A model generated the notes under the pieces. The model made no database searches. It saw nothing but the letters and a program-made list of their open reading frames with translations, and was not told the origin of the DNA. A program made the position numbers and the translations under genes. DNA of 64,000 nt from Aporrectodea caliginosa (taxonomy: Eukaryota; Annelida; Clitellata; Crassiclitellata; Lumbricidae), in assembly GCA_020284085.1 (NCBI GenBank), contig JACEVL010000130.1, forward strand, positions 3,764,576 to 3,828,575, written 5' to 3'. Each line of letters starts with the position of its first letter. Position 1 is the stretch's first letter. Of this stretch, positions 48,566 to 59,941 are shown piece by piece.

Positions 48566-49800
48566 TAATATACGAAGTAAGGTTGTCGTTAACGGCCCTG
48601 ACAGCCACAAGATGTCGTTAAACACTGCAAAGTACCAGAGCCATTATCATCGGTATCGAATAGATGGTTCTGTCATTATTCATTGTGCAACGACATCTTG
48701 TGGCTGTCACATTACCGCTTATGACGCAAGAAATCAAACGTTTTTAATATTAAAGATGTCTAAGCAGATCACAACATTATTAGCATAGGTTAGGTTAGTT
48801 AATGTTTAACGACGCTGTGTCATAGCAAAGATGAATGGCATCGCCCTCCTTCTTTATCTGGACTTTGAACTGGCACCACCAGAGTACGCTCAGTGACGGG
48901 GGCGAGTTCGTTGACTTCGACCTTTCACCATGTAGTGGCTATGTGCTTTTGAGGGAGGCGATAGCGATTGCATAGGCTACCAACCGTTAAAAAGCATCTT
49001 CTGGCCGCTAACGTCGTTGGAGATCATGTTTACAGCTTTTAATGTGCTTTTATTGCTTCTGGTGAAAGAACATTTCTGACTTTTAATATTTTCCAACCCT
49101 AGCAATGTAAAGAAAATTTCGAACATATAATGTCGGTCGAAGGCAATTTAAAGGTGACTAATCCAGTGCATCTTTAACTTTCTGATGCTGTGGACCAGTA
49201 ATTCCTTTACCAACTTTGCCGCCTTTCAACATCGGCTTACATAGCATATATTATATTATATTAAAAATTTTATTTCATAGTAATTTATTGTGAATGCTTT
49301 TACAACATATACTATTGTTACTATTGCATGATTCAGCTGTTCATATTGTATCACCACAGTGCGTGTTATAATTCAATGTTTTGCAATTAATATTCCTGGT
49401 TATCATTCCGCGCCCTGATGACCAATCACTCGCAGACCTGGACAGAACCACGGTCCACAGTTTCAGCAGCAGTGGTCTAATCAGAGCGCAATATCTTTAG
49501 CAGCCTAAAATGACTAAAGAATATAGAATAATTAGCACCATCTAGTGACGTCTTATGGATCTCAAGGCTGACGTCGACCTCAATTTAAGAACTACTTTAG
49601 AAAGGTCCAACTGCCACTATTAGTTACTATTTGACGATGTTATGTCGTATCAAAGATGATCGGCATCTCCCTCCTCCTTCATCGAGGCTTGTGACTGGCA
49701 CGACCAGAATGCACGCTGAGGAGAATTTGAGCATTGATTTAGAGTTGGTACAAGTTAGTTTTAGGTAGGCTATCCCCTTGACTTAATGTCATCCAGACTC
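48566..49800 (+). repeat. divergent tandem unit, copy 3
   Basis: It starts AAGTAAGGTTGTCGTTAACG and follows copy 1 through CAGCCACAAGATGTCGTTAA and the box at 48805-48905. It continues through CATATAATGTCGGTCGAAGG, CAATCACTCGCAGACC and the second box at 49635-49720. Confidence 0.65.
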
Positions 49801-50124
49801 GGGGAGAATAATATCCGCCGTATCTGTGGATCGCATACGTTGATTTGAAGGCCGCGCTTAAAATGGTCCACTGGTATCCAGTTTTTAACACAATGCTCTG
49901 CGTAGACGTCTTAATGTTTTGCTTTATTTTATGTTACTGATCAATTTAAAAAATCTGTTATGAGAATTATCCAGTTAAACAATTCATCATAGTAATAACA
50001 TCCCGGCATGTTGAGACACCTTTAAATAGGTTTAAACCGACAATTAAATATTATAAATTATATACGACATCTCTGCTGAATAGTTGATACACCAGGCATC
50101 GCGAGTAGTAGTTAGTAACTTCAG

Positions 50125-50545
50125 TTTAACGACATTGTGTGACAACAGAGATCATTAGCGTAGCCCTCCTCGTTCACCCAGGTTTAGGACTGGCATTGCC
50201 TGGCACTAGGACACGGACGCAATCAGTTCGATGAGCAACAGTTAATATTTAAGATCAGGCGAAATCAATGCTTCTACCAAACAACTCAACTCCGCCCCTG
50301 CTCCTGCTCTGGTAGTGCCAGTCCAAACCCTGGTTAAAGGAGGAGGGCATATTGTTATACCGGGGGTTAAATTACATATAAGAGGCAGAGAGTGGAGACT
50401 CTTTAACTAAATATATGTAACTTTTCATGCCTCTAACAACTTTAACTCAGACACTGCCCGTACTCTGGTAGCGCCAGTCCAAAGCCTGCATAAAGAAGGA
50501 GGGCGACGAATCCAGACCTGACATCCAAACGATGCTGTTAAACAC
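50125..50545. repeat. cluster of three GTCGCCCTCCTCC boxes in both orientations
   Basis: Copies lie at 50125-50210 (+), 50285-50350 (-) and 50455-50545 (-). Each has the GGACTGGC-x-TGCC or GCCAGTCC core next to AGGAGGGCG/CGCCCTCCT. This cluster adjoins the LTR element. Confidence 0.75.
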
Positions 50546-50574
50546 AGAAGACTAATACTGTAGTTTGGGAGTAC

Positions 50575-51693
50575 TGTCGCGTCCTGCCCTCCTGGTGAGG
50601 TGCAGTAGCGCTGCTGTTGAGGGACATCCGGTCTTGAGCTGACAAGATTCGAATCTGACACAGACCTGGGTTTAACCACTACATTTCTTGTCTTAGATAT
50701 GGCGGGTAATGTGTAGGACTTTGGCGCTTTAGACATTAGTCTGGCACTTCTACGGGGCAGAGCAGCATCATCCAGTTTGGCGGGCGCGCCAACTACCAGA
50801 TCTGAGCGGGAACCAGGTACCAGGCCGTGAATATCGTCCGCGCCTTCTTCTGAAGGCTTTGCCAAGGGAAACAACCCTGCTGGATTCGAACCCTCAACAG
50901 CAAGTATTTCATTAGCATTTAACTGCCGCTCAGACTGTAGGTAGTCGACTACTAGATTTAATTTGCTTGCCTGATCTGTTTGGCGCTCTATCATTTGCTG
51001 GAAAAGAGAGCAAAGCTCGGTAACTTTCCGTTCTAGGTCAATGGAATCAGACATTGATAATTTCTTTATATGCTTTTATAAGATTCAAATTAAATGGTTA
51101 ATTACATACGAAAATCTGTTCTCATATCAGTCACAGGCACTCGGTCCTTCAAACAAAGGTTAAGAGTTCGAAACCTAAGTACAGATAATCAACGATGAGT
51201 CTTTAGTTAACGACGGATACTAAAAATAGCAATCGCATGACTCATCACACGATAAAACACACAGTTTCGATTAAAACACACAGTTTCGATTATACAATCA
51301 CGTAGCACTAACCCTGCATAAAACACACGACGCACACAGCAGTCGAACACAAGCGAGGATCGAACCCAGGTCCTTCTTCCGTCGGAGCACACAGCTTCAC
51401 CAGCAGTCGAGCAACCACGGCAATCGACACGACGACTCACACAGAGCGAACGACGAAGAATCAAGAAGAACGAAGAAGAAACCCCGCGCATGACATGCGT
51501 CGGGTTTATATAGCCAACAATTAAGCGGGAGCATTAAGCGCCAATATTAACGAATCACAGCTCAGCGCGCGACTGCAAGGTCCAATTACAGCGCTGCAAA
51601 CGGGTGATGATCACGGATCAAATAATGAGCGAGGAATCAACTAGAGTGCAGGCGAAAGCACGCCTAGCGAACCGCAAGGGATGGTTCGCAACA
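50575..51693 (-). repeat. 3' LTR of the Ty3/gypsy-type element
   Basis: 1119 bp, virtually identical to 55753-56870. Because the gag start lies within the LTR, this copy also carries the ATG (51054) and the first 160 codons. The frame then runs out of the element into flanking DNA and stops at 50425, giving a 209-codon chimeric ORF. Confidence 0.92.
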
Positions 51694-51711
51694 CCCTCCT
51701 CAACCTTCCCG
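51694..51711 (-). promoter_or_regulatory. polypurine tract
   Basis: On the minus strand GGGAAGGTTGAGGAGGG abuts the first TG of the 3' LTR, the position expected for plus-strand priming. Confidence 0.8.
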
Positions 51712-51966
51712 AAATTTCTGACTAAGGGAAGAAATTTAAGCACCCTATAGTAAACATGGCAAATTATGCTGAATCTTCTCAGACAAACAATCTGAATAAA
51801 CAATCAGGGTATCAGTGGCTCCCTTTGTCAACAACACAATGATTCGACATGAACAAACAAGGTTAACATATTCAGTGTGTGTCCACAAAATTATAACCAA
51901 TCGACAGTAATTATTTTAACAAGACTACACATGATTTCACAGTGAAGAGACAAGACATCAAAAACA

Positions 51967-54900
51967 TCACACCAGAACAACTTGGCGAAATCGAGCAGGC
52001 TTTACAATTCGTCTCTTAGGTCTATTACCTAACTGAAACGAAGAGTCTACTGACTCGAGATCAAATGACAGGTCAGCGGGCTCAAATCCTGTGGGAGTCG
52101 GAAAAGATCTCTCGAAGTCTTCTTCTTCTCCGACAGCTTTCTTCAGTTTATCGACGTACACAATTTTAGGTTGTGAACGGGGATTCTTCTGGATTTTATA
52201 CAGAACAGAACTTAACTGTTCTATCACCCGGTAAGGACCAGTATACCAGCGGGACCATTTGTCTTTCAACCCAGATCGTCTACGGGGATAGAAATAATAC
52301 ACAAGGTCACCTGGAGCAAACACACGGGGTTTAACCTTCAAATCATAGCGGTTCGCTCGTGTAGTAGCCTGGCGCTGCATAAATTCTCTGGCCACAGTGA
52401 AATCAGTTTGCATCCTAAGTAACTGCGCAGAAACATAATCATCAGAAGACATTAATTCTGGCATAACCAAACTATCACCTAAAACTAAATCAGCAGGCAT
52501 GCACAATTCACGACCTAAAAACAAACGATTGGGGGAGAAGCCTGTGCTCTCGCTCTCACTCGCACGGTACGCCGCAAGGATATGGGGAAGGTGCACATCC
52601 CGGAGGCGCAGAGGTTGCGAAGACACTTTGCCGATCAAAGCGCGGAGAGGTCTATAGGCTTGTACCTCAGCGTCGTGTGTACTTGGCTCGAGAGGCTTGG
52701 CTTGTAGCGGGTCGATTGGCTGGCGAAGACACGGGTCGCGAAGTTCTCTGCTCGTTTCTGGCGATAAATCAGTCGCGGTGCTTTGCCAGAGAGGTGCCAA
52801 GACTTCTTCTACTTCTGTCTCAGTCAGTTCAGTCACAGCACCAGCCTGGGACGAGTATGCAGACGAAGGACTGTTCTCATCTTCGTTGGTAAGGACAATC
52901 ACATCTTCTGTGGGACATTGCACTCCTTTCTTGAGGCGAACGTCACTTCCGGTGGGATTCAGCATTCTTACCATGAGACCAGTTGCTCTTTCTTGCAGCA
53001 GAGTTCCGGCGACGAAGACTCCAGATTCCAGCAGTTTCGGTTGAGTAGCCCACTGTCCATACGTTGCGTTCAGACGAGGTAGGATTGCAAAGGCTTCAAT
53101 GTCAAGCTCACTCATGGCGGGAATCATTACATCCTTAGCGACAACGATCTTTCGGCAGGTAGTCGTTTCCGGTCGGCTGACGATCGGTAGTGAATGACCA
53201 TGGATGGAGATACAACCTTGGTCGAAGTTCCACTGGGCTTGTTGCTGCTCTAGCCAAGCCAGGCCTAGAATTAGCTCGGAGATTTGTTCGGTCACCAAAC
53301 AGTTAACGGTGAAGGCGAAGTTATCAGTCTCACACCGTAAGGTAGTCTCGCCAAGGACTCGGATTGCGGTACCGTTAGCTGCACGTAACATCTGCGTAGA
53401 CTTAGTGACGTCGGCCATCTTCACCAGTGACGCAGGCACCAAAGCTAGTTCACAACCAGTGTCAATTAGCGCGAAAGTGTTCTTTCCACCTACCCGTACA
53501 GCAAGATAAGCGTTACTGCTGCCAGGAATGTGATTCAGTCTAGCGTCAGCGGGTTGATCTGGTTCAAATGCAACCGTTGCTTCAGTCTGTTGTCGATCTG
53601 GGCAACCTCTTGCCAAGTGGCCAGGTTGTCCACAGTTGAAACATCGTCTCAGGGTTTGTCCATCACCAGCCCGAGTCTGGCGTTGACGGATCGTGTTCCC
53701 GTATCTGTTTCTTCCAGCGTTGGGTCTCCACTGGAATTTCGTCTCTTGCGCTGGCGGAGCCGATGGAATAGTGTCTGCTCGTGGTTGAGTTAGCCAGGAG
53801 TCCCACATCTTCTCTAACTTCTGGACAGATCGTCTGTGCGGTTCTAGTTCATCATGAATTAGTTTACGAACATCGTCCAGCGAAGTATCGGATTCTCTGA
53901 CGGCTTTGGCACGAGCGTAGCGGCGGTCGGAAGAGTCTACGCCACTGCGGTCAGCTTTCTGGTAGCCCTCGAATTTCATGGCTAAGTTATAGGCCTTATC
54001 AAGAGAATCTGGCTCACGTTCACGCACTTTCATCGCGAGGTCTTTGTCTCGGATGGCATCTATGAACGATCGAATTGCAATTGTCTCACTGTGGATTGTC
54101 GTCGGTCCCGGAAAAGCGAGGATCATCAAGCGACGGACATCTTGCACGAGGACCCCGAGTTCTTCTCCATCTCTTTGTCGTCTTGTGCTAAGTTGGGTTT
54201 GGTATAGGGCCGTCTGGTCGGACCCACCGTACCTAGACCTTAATCGTTTGACCAGGTCTTCCCAAGAAGCAACAGTGGCAGAGTCAAACTCCCAGAGCAG
54301 CTGGTTAGCAGGCTCTGTGAGAGCGACCATCAGCTGGTTTAGTTTCTCGTCATCAGTCCATGCATTGTTTCTAGCGCACACTTCGAATTTTCTAATGAAC
54401 GCTTCAACAGCTGTGCGTCCATTGTATGTACCCAATTTCAGCCATTGTCTATTAGCTCGAGCTCCAGTCACTTCAGCAGAGTGGGAGGTAGTCTTACCAG
54501 AAGTTTTCTTTTCTTCGACTTCAGGTTCTCTCGGTGGGTCATTCCTTTCATCGTCTGACCCATTGTCCACGACCAAAGCCAGGTTGTTGACCAAGGTCGG
54601 CAGTTGAGCGGCGGATGACATCCGGACAGGTTTCTGACCAGGTTTCTCATTGACGTCACGAACAACTTTGTTGTTCGTATGCCTCTCTGGTGTTGTCTCA
54701 TTGCGTTGTCTCTCAGTTCGCAGTGCATCGTAGCCAGAGGTCATCGTAGCGCGAGGAATTGCAGGTAGTTGTCGGTTCTGCGCTTGTCGGAACGAAGTTT
54801 CGGTTGCACCTCGCGTAGACAGGATTCGAATCTGCTTCAGCTGGCGGCTGGTTCCGGTGTTTCTCTCTTGACGGTTGGTCGACAGAGGCTGAGCAGGCGG

Positions 54901-56232
54901 TGCTCGTTGCCAGATGTCGGGTTCGACCCGCCCATCTGGGTTGAGATGGTGAGCTGTGGCAGAGCTCACCGGTGACCGGAAGTAGTCGATCGTGCTAGGA
55001 ATCGGTCGCGGACGACGTTGACCACCGGTTGACCATGACGACATGACGTAGGTCGGCGCAGAGACGAATGGCGCAGAGAAAGTCGACAAGCAGCGGCTTG
55101 ACGAATTCGTGACGCGAAGATCAGAGACGCTCGACGAATGAGGGTTTATGTGACTGGGATGTGCACCTGGGTCGAAGGAACCGTAGCGAGTGAGGCGGAG
55201 CGAAGACCCGGATGTAGATGAGAGGAGGATGGGTTGACCCTCTCTCATCAGGTCTTGGTCCCGTTGTGCATCTGAAACTAGATACTTATCGTTAGACTCT
55301 GGTCGGTCAACAAGAAAATCTAAATACTTCCTACTTTGTTCCAACATATGAGGAGAATTATTTAAACTCCTTTCAATTGCACTAATACTTCTTATTGATC
55401 TATTTAACACATCATCCTCATCATCATCCTCATTGTGATTATCATCGTCATCATCATCATCATTATGATTATCATCATCATCATCATCATTATGATTATC
55501 ATCATCATCATCATTGTCATTATCATTATGATGCTTCAAATCAATCCTCTGATTATCAAGTTTCACCAATAAATCATCTTCAAAATCACACAACGATTCT
55601 AATTCTTTTTCTCCTAAATCCATAACATTATGCAATTCTAACCTGGTAGCATCTTTATTTGAATCAAAGAAATATTCATAATCTTCCCATCTATCTGTGT
55701 CAGAATTTTCAGGTTCATGTACCGGAAATCGAACCCCGATTCTGGTGCCACGTGTCGCGTCCTGCCCTCCTGGTGAGGTGCAGTAGCGCTGCTGTTGAGG
55801 GACATCCGGTCTTGAGCTGACAAGATTCGAATCTGACACAGACCTGGGTTTAACCACTACATTTCTTGTCTTAGATATGGCGGGTAATGTGTAGGACTTT
55901 GGCGCTTTAGACATTAGTCTGGCACTTCTACGGGGCAGAGCAGCATCATCCAGTTTGGCGGGCGCGCCAACTACCAGATCTGAGCGGGAACCAGGTACCA
56001 GGCCGTGAATATCGTCCGCGCCTTCTTCTGAAGGCTTTGCCAAGGGAAACAACCCTGCTGGATTCGAACCCTCAACAGCAAGTATTTCATTAGCATTTAA
56101 CTGCCGCTCAGACTGTAGGTAGTCGACTACTAGATTTAATTTGCTTGCCTGATCTGTTTGGCGCTCTATCATTTGCTGGAAAAGAGAGCAAAGCTCGGTA
56201 ACTTTCCGTTCTAGGTCAATGGAATCAGACAT
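51967..56232 (-). CDS. gag-protease-integrase(C-terminal) fusion polyprotein
   Basis: One uninterrupted frame of 1421 residues. Residues 1-160 are encoded by the 5' LTR (helical MSDSIDLERKVTELCSLF, later PRRSARLMSKAPKSYTLP). An Asp/Asn/His run near 235-275 comes from an ATC-type microsatellite. A retrotransposon gag capsid domain follows at about 595-760 (LGTYNGRTAVEAFIRKFE, WEDLVKRLRSRYGG). The zinc knuckle CFNCGQPGHLARGC lies near 863 and the aspartic protease motif FALIDTGCELALVPASLV near 920. After about 1140 the frame passes into integrase C-terminal sequence (LPHILAAYRASESESTGFSP, RYDLKVKPRVFAPGD, WYTGPYRVIEQL). No reverse transcriptase (no Y-x-DD), RNase H or DDE core is present between them. 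The in-frame fusion is an internal deletion, not a nonsense decay. Confidence 0.9.
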   Translation of the reverse strand: MSDSIDLERKVTELCSLFQQMIERQTDQASKLNLVVDYLQSERQLNANEILAVEGSNPAGLFPLAKPSEEGADDIHGLVPGSRSDLVVGAPAKLDDAALPRRSARLMSKAPKSYTLPAISKTRNVVVKPRSVSDSNLVSSRPDVPQQQRYCTSPGGQDATRGTRIGVRFPVHEPENSDTDRWEDYEYFFDSNKDATRLELHNVMDLGEKELESLCDFEDDLLVKLDNQRIDLKHHNDNDNDDDDDNHNDDDDDDNHNDDDDDDDNHNEDDDEDDVLNRSIRSISAIERSLNNSPHMLEQSRKYLDFLVDRPESNDKYLVSDAQRDQDLMREGQPILLSSTSGSSLRLTRYGSFDPGAHPSHINPHSSSVSDLRVTNSSSRCLSTFSAPFVSAPTYVMSSWSTGGQRRPRPIPSTIDYFRSPVSSATAHHLNPDGRVEPDIWQRAPPAQPLSTNRQERNTGTSRQLKQIRILSTRGATETSFRQAQNRQLPAIPRATMTSGYDALRTERQRNETTPERHTNNKVVRDVNEKPGQKPVRMSSAAQLPTLVNNLALVVDNGSDDERNDPPREPEVEEKKTSGKTTSHSAEVTGARANRQWLKLGTYNGRTAVEAFIRKFEVCARNNAWTDDEKLNQLMVALTEPANQLLWEFDSATVASWEDLVKRLRSRYGGSDQTALYQTQLSTRRQRDGEELGVLVQDVRRLMILAFPGPTTIHSETIAIRSFIDAIRDKDLAMKVREREPDSLDKAYNLAMKFEGYQKADRSGVDSSDRRYARAKAVRESDTSLDDVRKLIHDELEPHRRSVQKLEKMWDSWLTQPRADTIPSAPPAQETKFQWRPNAGRNRYGNTIRQRQTRAGDGQTLRRCFNCGQPGHLARGCPDRQQTEATVAFEPDQPADARLNHIPGSSNAYLAVRVGGKNTFALIDTGCELALVPASLVKMADVTKSTQMLRAANGTAIRVLGETTLRCETDNFAFTVNCLVTEQISELILGLAWLEQQQAQWNFDQGCISIHGHSLPIVSRPETTTCRKIVVAKDVMIPAMSELDIEAFAILPRLNATYGQWATQPKLLESGVFVAGTLLQERATGLMVRMLNPTGSDVRLKKGVQCPTEDVIVLTNEDENSPSSAYSSQAGAVTELTETEVEEVLAPLWQSTATDLSPETSRELRDPCLRQPIDPLQAKPLEPSTHDAEVQAYRPLRALIGKVSSQPLRLRDVHLPHILAAYRASESESTGFSPNRLFLGRELCMPADLVLGDSLVMPELMSSDDYVSAQLLRMQTDFTVAREFMQRQATTRANRYDLKVKPRVFAPGDLVYYFYPRRRSGLKDKWSRWYTGPYRVIEQLSSVLYKIQKNPRSQPKIVYVDKLKKAVGEEEDFERSFPTPTGFEPADLSFDLESVDSSFQLGNRPKRRIVKPARFRQVVLV
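55733..55750 (-). promoter_or_regulatory. primer-binding site inside the gag frame
   Basis: On the minus strand, 2 nt after the 5' LTR, TGGCACCAGAATCGGGGT begins with TGG and would pair with a tRNA ending ...GGTGCCA. The tRNA species was not identified. The gag frame reads straight through it (RGTRIGV). Confidence 0.7.
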
Positions 56233-56870
56233 TGATAATTTCTTTATATGCTTTTATAAGATTCAAATTAAATGGTTAATTACATACGAAAATCTGTTCT
56301 CATATCAGTCACAGGCACTCGGTCCTTCAAACAAAGGTTAAGAGTTCGAAACCTAAGTACAGATAATCAACGATGAGTCTTTAGTTAACGACGGATACTA
56401 AAAATAGCAATCGCATGACTCATCACACGATAAAACACACAGTTTCGATTAAAACACACAGTTTCGATTATACAATCACGTAGCACTAACCCTGCATAAA
56501 ACACACGACGCACACAGCAGTCGAACACAAGCGAGGATCGAACCCAGGTCCTTCTTCCGTCGGAGCACACAGCTTCACCAGCAGTCGAGCAACCACGGCA
56601 ATCGACACGACGACTCACACAGAGCGAACGACGAAGAATCAAGAAGAACGAAGAAGAACCCCGCGCATGACATGCGTCGGGTTTATATAGCCAACAATTA
56701 AGCGGGAGCATTAAGCGCCAATATTAACGAATCACAGCTCAGCGCGCGACTGCAAGGTCCAATTACAGCGCTGCAAACGGGTGATGATCACGGATCAAAT
56801 AATGAGCGAGGAATCAACTAGAGTGCAGGCGAAAGCACGCCTAGCGAACCGCAAGGGATGGTTCGCAACA
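55753..56870 (-). repeat. 5' LTR, containing promoter and gag start codon
   Basis: 1118 bp, TG...CA. On the minus strand it holds a TATA box, a leader of about 420 nt, the gag ATG at 56232 and 160 sense codons before the LTR edge. Confidence 0.92.
56682..56689 (-). promoter_or_regulatory. LTR TATA box
   Basis: On the minus strand GGCTATATAAACCC lies about 185 bp inside the LTR. Transcription from about 56655 would leave the gag ATG about 420 nt downstream. The same sequence occurs in the 3' LTR near 51505-51512. Confidence 0.65.
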
Positions 56871-56874
56871 GTAC

Positions 56875-57525
56875 CAGTCCGAAACCTGGAGAAATGAGGA
56901 GGGTGACACTGATCATCTTTGTTATAACATAGCGTCGTTAAACAGAAACTTTCAAAAGGAATATTCAGGACTATCATCAGGACATCGAAGGAAATAATCG
57001 AAGCGCAAGAAGAAAAATATGTTCAAATGATACCAGTCCGAAGCGCGCCCTTCTCCTTTATCCACGCTTTGGATCGGTAGTGCCAGTCGCAATTCTGGAA
57101 AAGCTGTAATATGCCAAAAATAATCTTTGTCGAAGAAAACGGCCTATGTTGTCATAAGCTGCCATTAAACTCTGGATTCAATCCAATCCACATTTGCGCC
57201 CATATCGTCACAGAAATAAGACTAAATCGGCATAAATATTATTGTTGCCTTATTTTAGTGTGTCTGTCTGTGCGTCTATAATTATGATGCACATACATAA
57301 GTTATTTATTAAGTTTAACAAAGAACGCTGTAATCGCGTCGTGTATATAACACACACACATTATGTTGCAAACTAAATAATAGAAAGCTGACGACGATAA
57401 TCAGTAGTAGTAGTTTCAGTTTAACGACACTGTTTAAAAGCAGAGCATTAGCGTCGCCCTCCTCCCTCATCCAGGCTTGGGACTGGCACTGCCAGAGTAC
57501 GAGCAGTGGCGGAGTCTATGCAAGG
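56875..57525. repeat. further GTCGCCCTCCTCC boxes and ATGCCAAAAATAATCTTTGTC block
   Basis: Boxes at 56875-56945 (-), a partial mixed one at 57028-57080, and 57415-57520 (+). Between them, TATGCCAAAAATAATCTTTGTC and TTGTCATAAGCTGCCATTAA recur from about 42.06 kb and 58.62 kb. The LTR element split this repeat. Confidence 0.65.
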
Positions 57526-59932
57526 CGTTATGTTTATTGATTAACTAGATGTTTGCCCGTCCTAAGACGGTTAAAAACAATTTGAAAACGTCAAGAGATG
57601 CGTCTTCTCGTGCTATGATTGACATAAGTCTTCACTGTTTATTATTCTATTTTTCATTATTAAAAATTTTACAATTTAAAATTTTAAATAAACAAACTAG
57701 TTTAATTTAAACTTTTTTAATTTTAAAGATATTCACATAATTATGATGATCGCCTAGCTGGTGTGTCGCCAAATTTGATTACCAGTTTAAGTGTGTCGTG
57801 TGCCAAAAGAAGGTTAAGAACCTCTCATGTATACCTCGGGGCATTAAAAAAATAATAATAATCTTTATGCCGATTTATAAACCCCCATTAGGCGCTTCTT
57901 TTGCTTGTCGGTCATAGTGGGACGGGAATGATTGCTGATCATACATTCAACAACTTGTTTATAGTTATTGTTTTGTTTATCTCGTTTGTAACCTCATTGG
58001 GTAAGAATAAGGACATAATTATTATGCATGGAAATGATCGCCTCTTGTCTTAGCACATTTGCACTTGATATTTCAATCGTTTTCAATTCGTTTAAAAAAT
58101 GAAAATTCACATCTTCTTGACTCGTAACAGCATATTTCTCATCAATACATATCTCAATTACACTTTTCTCAGAAAAATTAGCACATCTTACAGATTTCGT
58201 AGCAGCAACAGACGATTGGTCAAATGTTTAATGTGGCTGGAGAACTCAACTGTTTTCGTTTGTGACCTCATAAATCACATATATTAACTGAACAGGCTTA
58301 TGGACTACATTTTTGGCTTAAGAAATCAGGTGACGCACATTAATAAATAAAAATATCAATGCATCTTAACGTATCTAAATTGGCACCAGGCAATCTCGTT
58401 GCATCAGTGAACACAATTTTTCCATAAATATTTCACGCTATTATATAGACATAACCATTGAGCCTTATTACATAAAACTCCGCCACTGTTCGCTTTCTGA
58501 CAGTGCCAGTCCCAAGAATGGATAAAGGAGGAGGGCGACGCTTATGGTCTTTGTAACCACACAGCCAGTCGTTAAAAAGGAAACACACACACACCCTATT
58601 ACATAAAATTGAGCTGTAATATGCCAAAAATAATCTTTGTCGGCGGCAGAGGACTATATGCAGAGGTTTAGAAATGTAGTCGTTAACACTTCAAAGCTAT
58701 GTCTGACTCATTGCTGGTTTAAGAGACTGGTCTTCGTCTTCTTCTATCTCATTGTAGAGGAACCAAATAAGTTCGTTCAAAGTATTCCCTTATTCTCAAA
58801 ATATTCAGATTATGCAGTTGGTCGTAGGGGATGTAATGATTTTGTGATCAACAGGTATTACTTCGGTTCAATACTGTTCAGTTTGGACACCTTTAAAAAC
58901 TTTCCAGTCTAGGCTATAAATTCGACCAACGTCTTCCGTATATTGGATATATTCGTGTCAGGTATGTCAGGTATCTGAAACTAATAGCTTGAATATAAAA
59001 AGTAGGTTATTAAAGAATTACTAAGACAAAAGTGTATTGAAAAGAACGTAGATTTTAAAAGAGAGCATAGCCTTTGGAACAAAAAGAAAAAGGCTAAAGC
59101 CAATATTATTCTCCAAATGAATTATATAATATTATAGATATTAGATATTAGTCTTTATTATTACCAAATCTCGACACCAACCACCCGCCTAACATCACCA
59201 TCTCAACAACCTGCCAGACACAAAATCAGCCACGAGAGAAGCAGACGAAACTGAAGGACAAAAGTTAACTGATAATGATCAATAGGTATTTTTTAATGAA
59301 CTGAACCATATCAATGAACTTTAAAGACGTCAACTGCCTTTGTAGCTATAGAATATTGTAAAACAATGGTCTACTACTTAATAGATCTGTCTATCTTAAG
59401 TAAGCGTTAGTTCTTGACAGCCACAAGATGTCGTTAAAACTATGGATCTATTACTGTAATACGTAATAAAAAAGCCAGATAAAAACACGTCTAAACAATT
59501 TAACTTCGCGCTATATTATGATCAATCTTCGAATAAAGCCCATCAAAATGTGTTGATATCTATTCATTCGTATGCAGCCACAAGATGTTAGAAAGTAAAT
59601 AATACGTAGTACAATTGCCAATTAAAACACCTCTAAAATGCTTGCACTCGACGCTATATATAATAATCAGTCTTCTGGTTCATGAGATCAGATAGGTCTA
59701 GAATCTGTATTATGTCGTTAAGAACTAGAAATATTACATCATACTCTCTGAAATTCTTTCAAATTTTTATGTAGTTAACGAGCGTTGTTGCCGACAATTG
59801 CGACCCGTGTAGCACAATGCACTGTGGGTTATTAATAAGGGCATCTACCATCAGCCAAACCAATTCGGTTACTTCAGTGGATTTCTAAGATCGCTTAAAT
59901 TGGTGGTAACTACATGTATTTGCAGATTATTA
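57526..59932. other. AT-rich sequence with scattered repeat fragments
   Basis: No gene supported. It contains one GTCGCCCTCCTCC box (58480-58575, -) and fragments ending AGCCACAAGATGTCGTTAAA (59.42 and 59.57 kb). Short ORFs have no recognisable domain. Confidence 0.35.
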
Positions 59933-59941
59933 GGGAATAGG

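Larger units (their letters stand above)
50575..56870 (-). mobile_element. complete non-autonomous Ty3/gypsy-type LTR retrotransposon
   Basis: The 6.3-kb element is bounded by a 4-bp target duplication GTAC (50571-50574 and 56871-56874). Its LTRs are 1118-1119 bp and begin TGTTGCGAACC and end GACGCGACA on the minus strand. A tRNA-type primer site lies 2 nt inside the 5' LTR, and a polypurine tract directly abuts the 3' LTR. One long ORF encodes gag, zinc knuckle, protease and the C-terminal end of integrase. Reverse transcriptase, RNase H and the integrase catalytic core are missing, so movement would depend on a partner. The two LTRs differ, as far as I can read, by one base (an extra A in the left copy near 51480), which points to a very recent insertion. 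Confidence 0.92.

Noticed and set aside
51207..51491. Minus-strand ORF repeated at 56385-56711
   Set aside because: It is LTR leader sequence present twice because LTRs are duplicated; the reading frame differs in length by the single-base indel, arguing against coding.
52677..54975. Several 70-190-residue plus-strand ORFs
   Set aside because: All lie antisense to the gag-protease frame and have no domain of their own.
55395..55625. His-rich plus-strand ORF
   Set aside because: Antisense shadow of the Asp-rich microsatellite within the gag frame of the LTR element.
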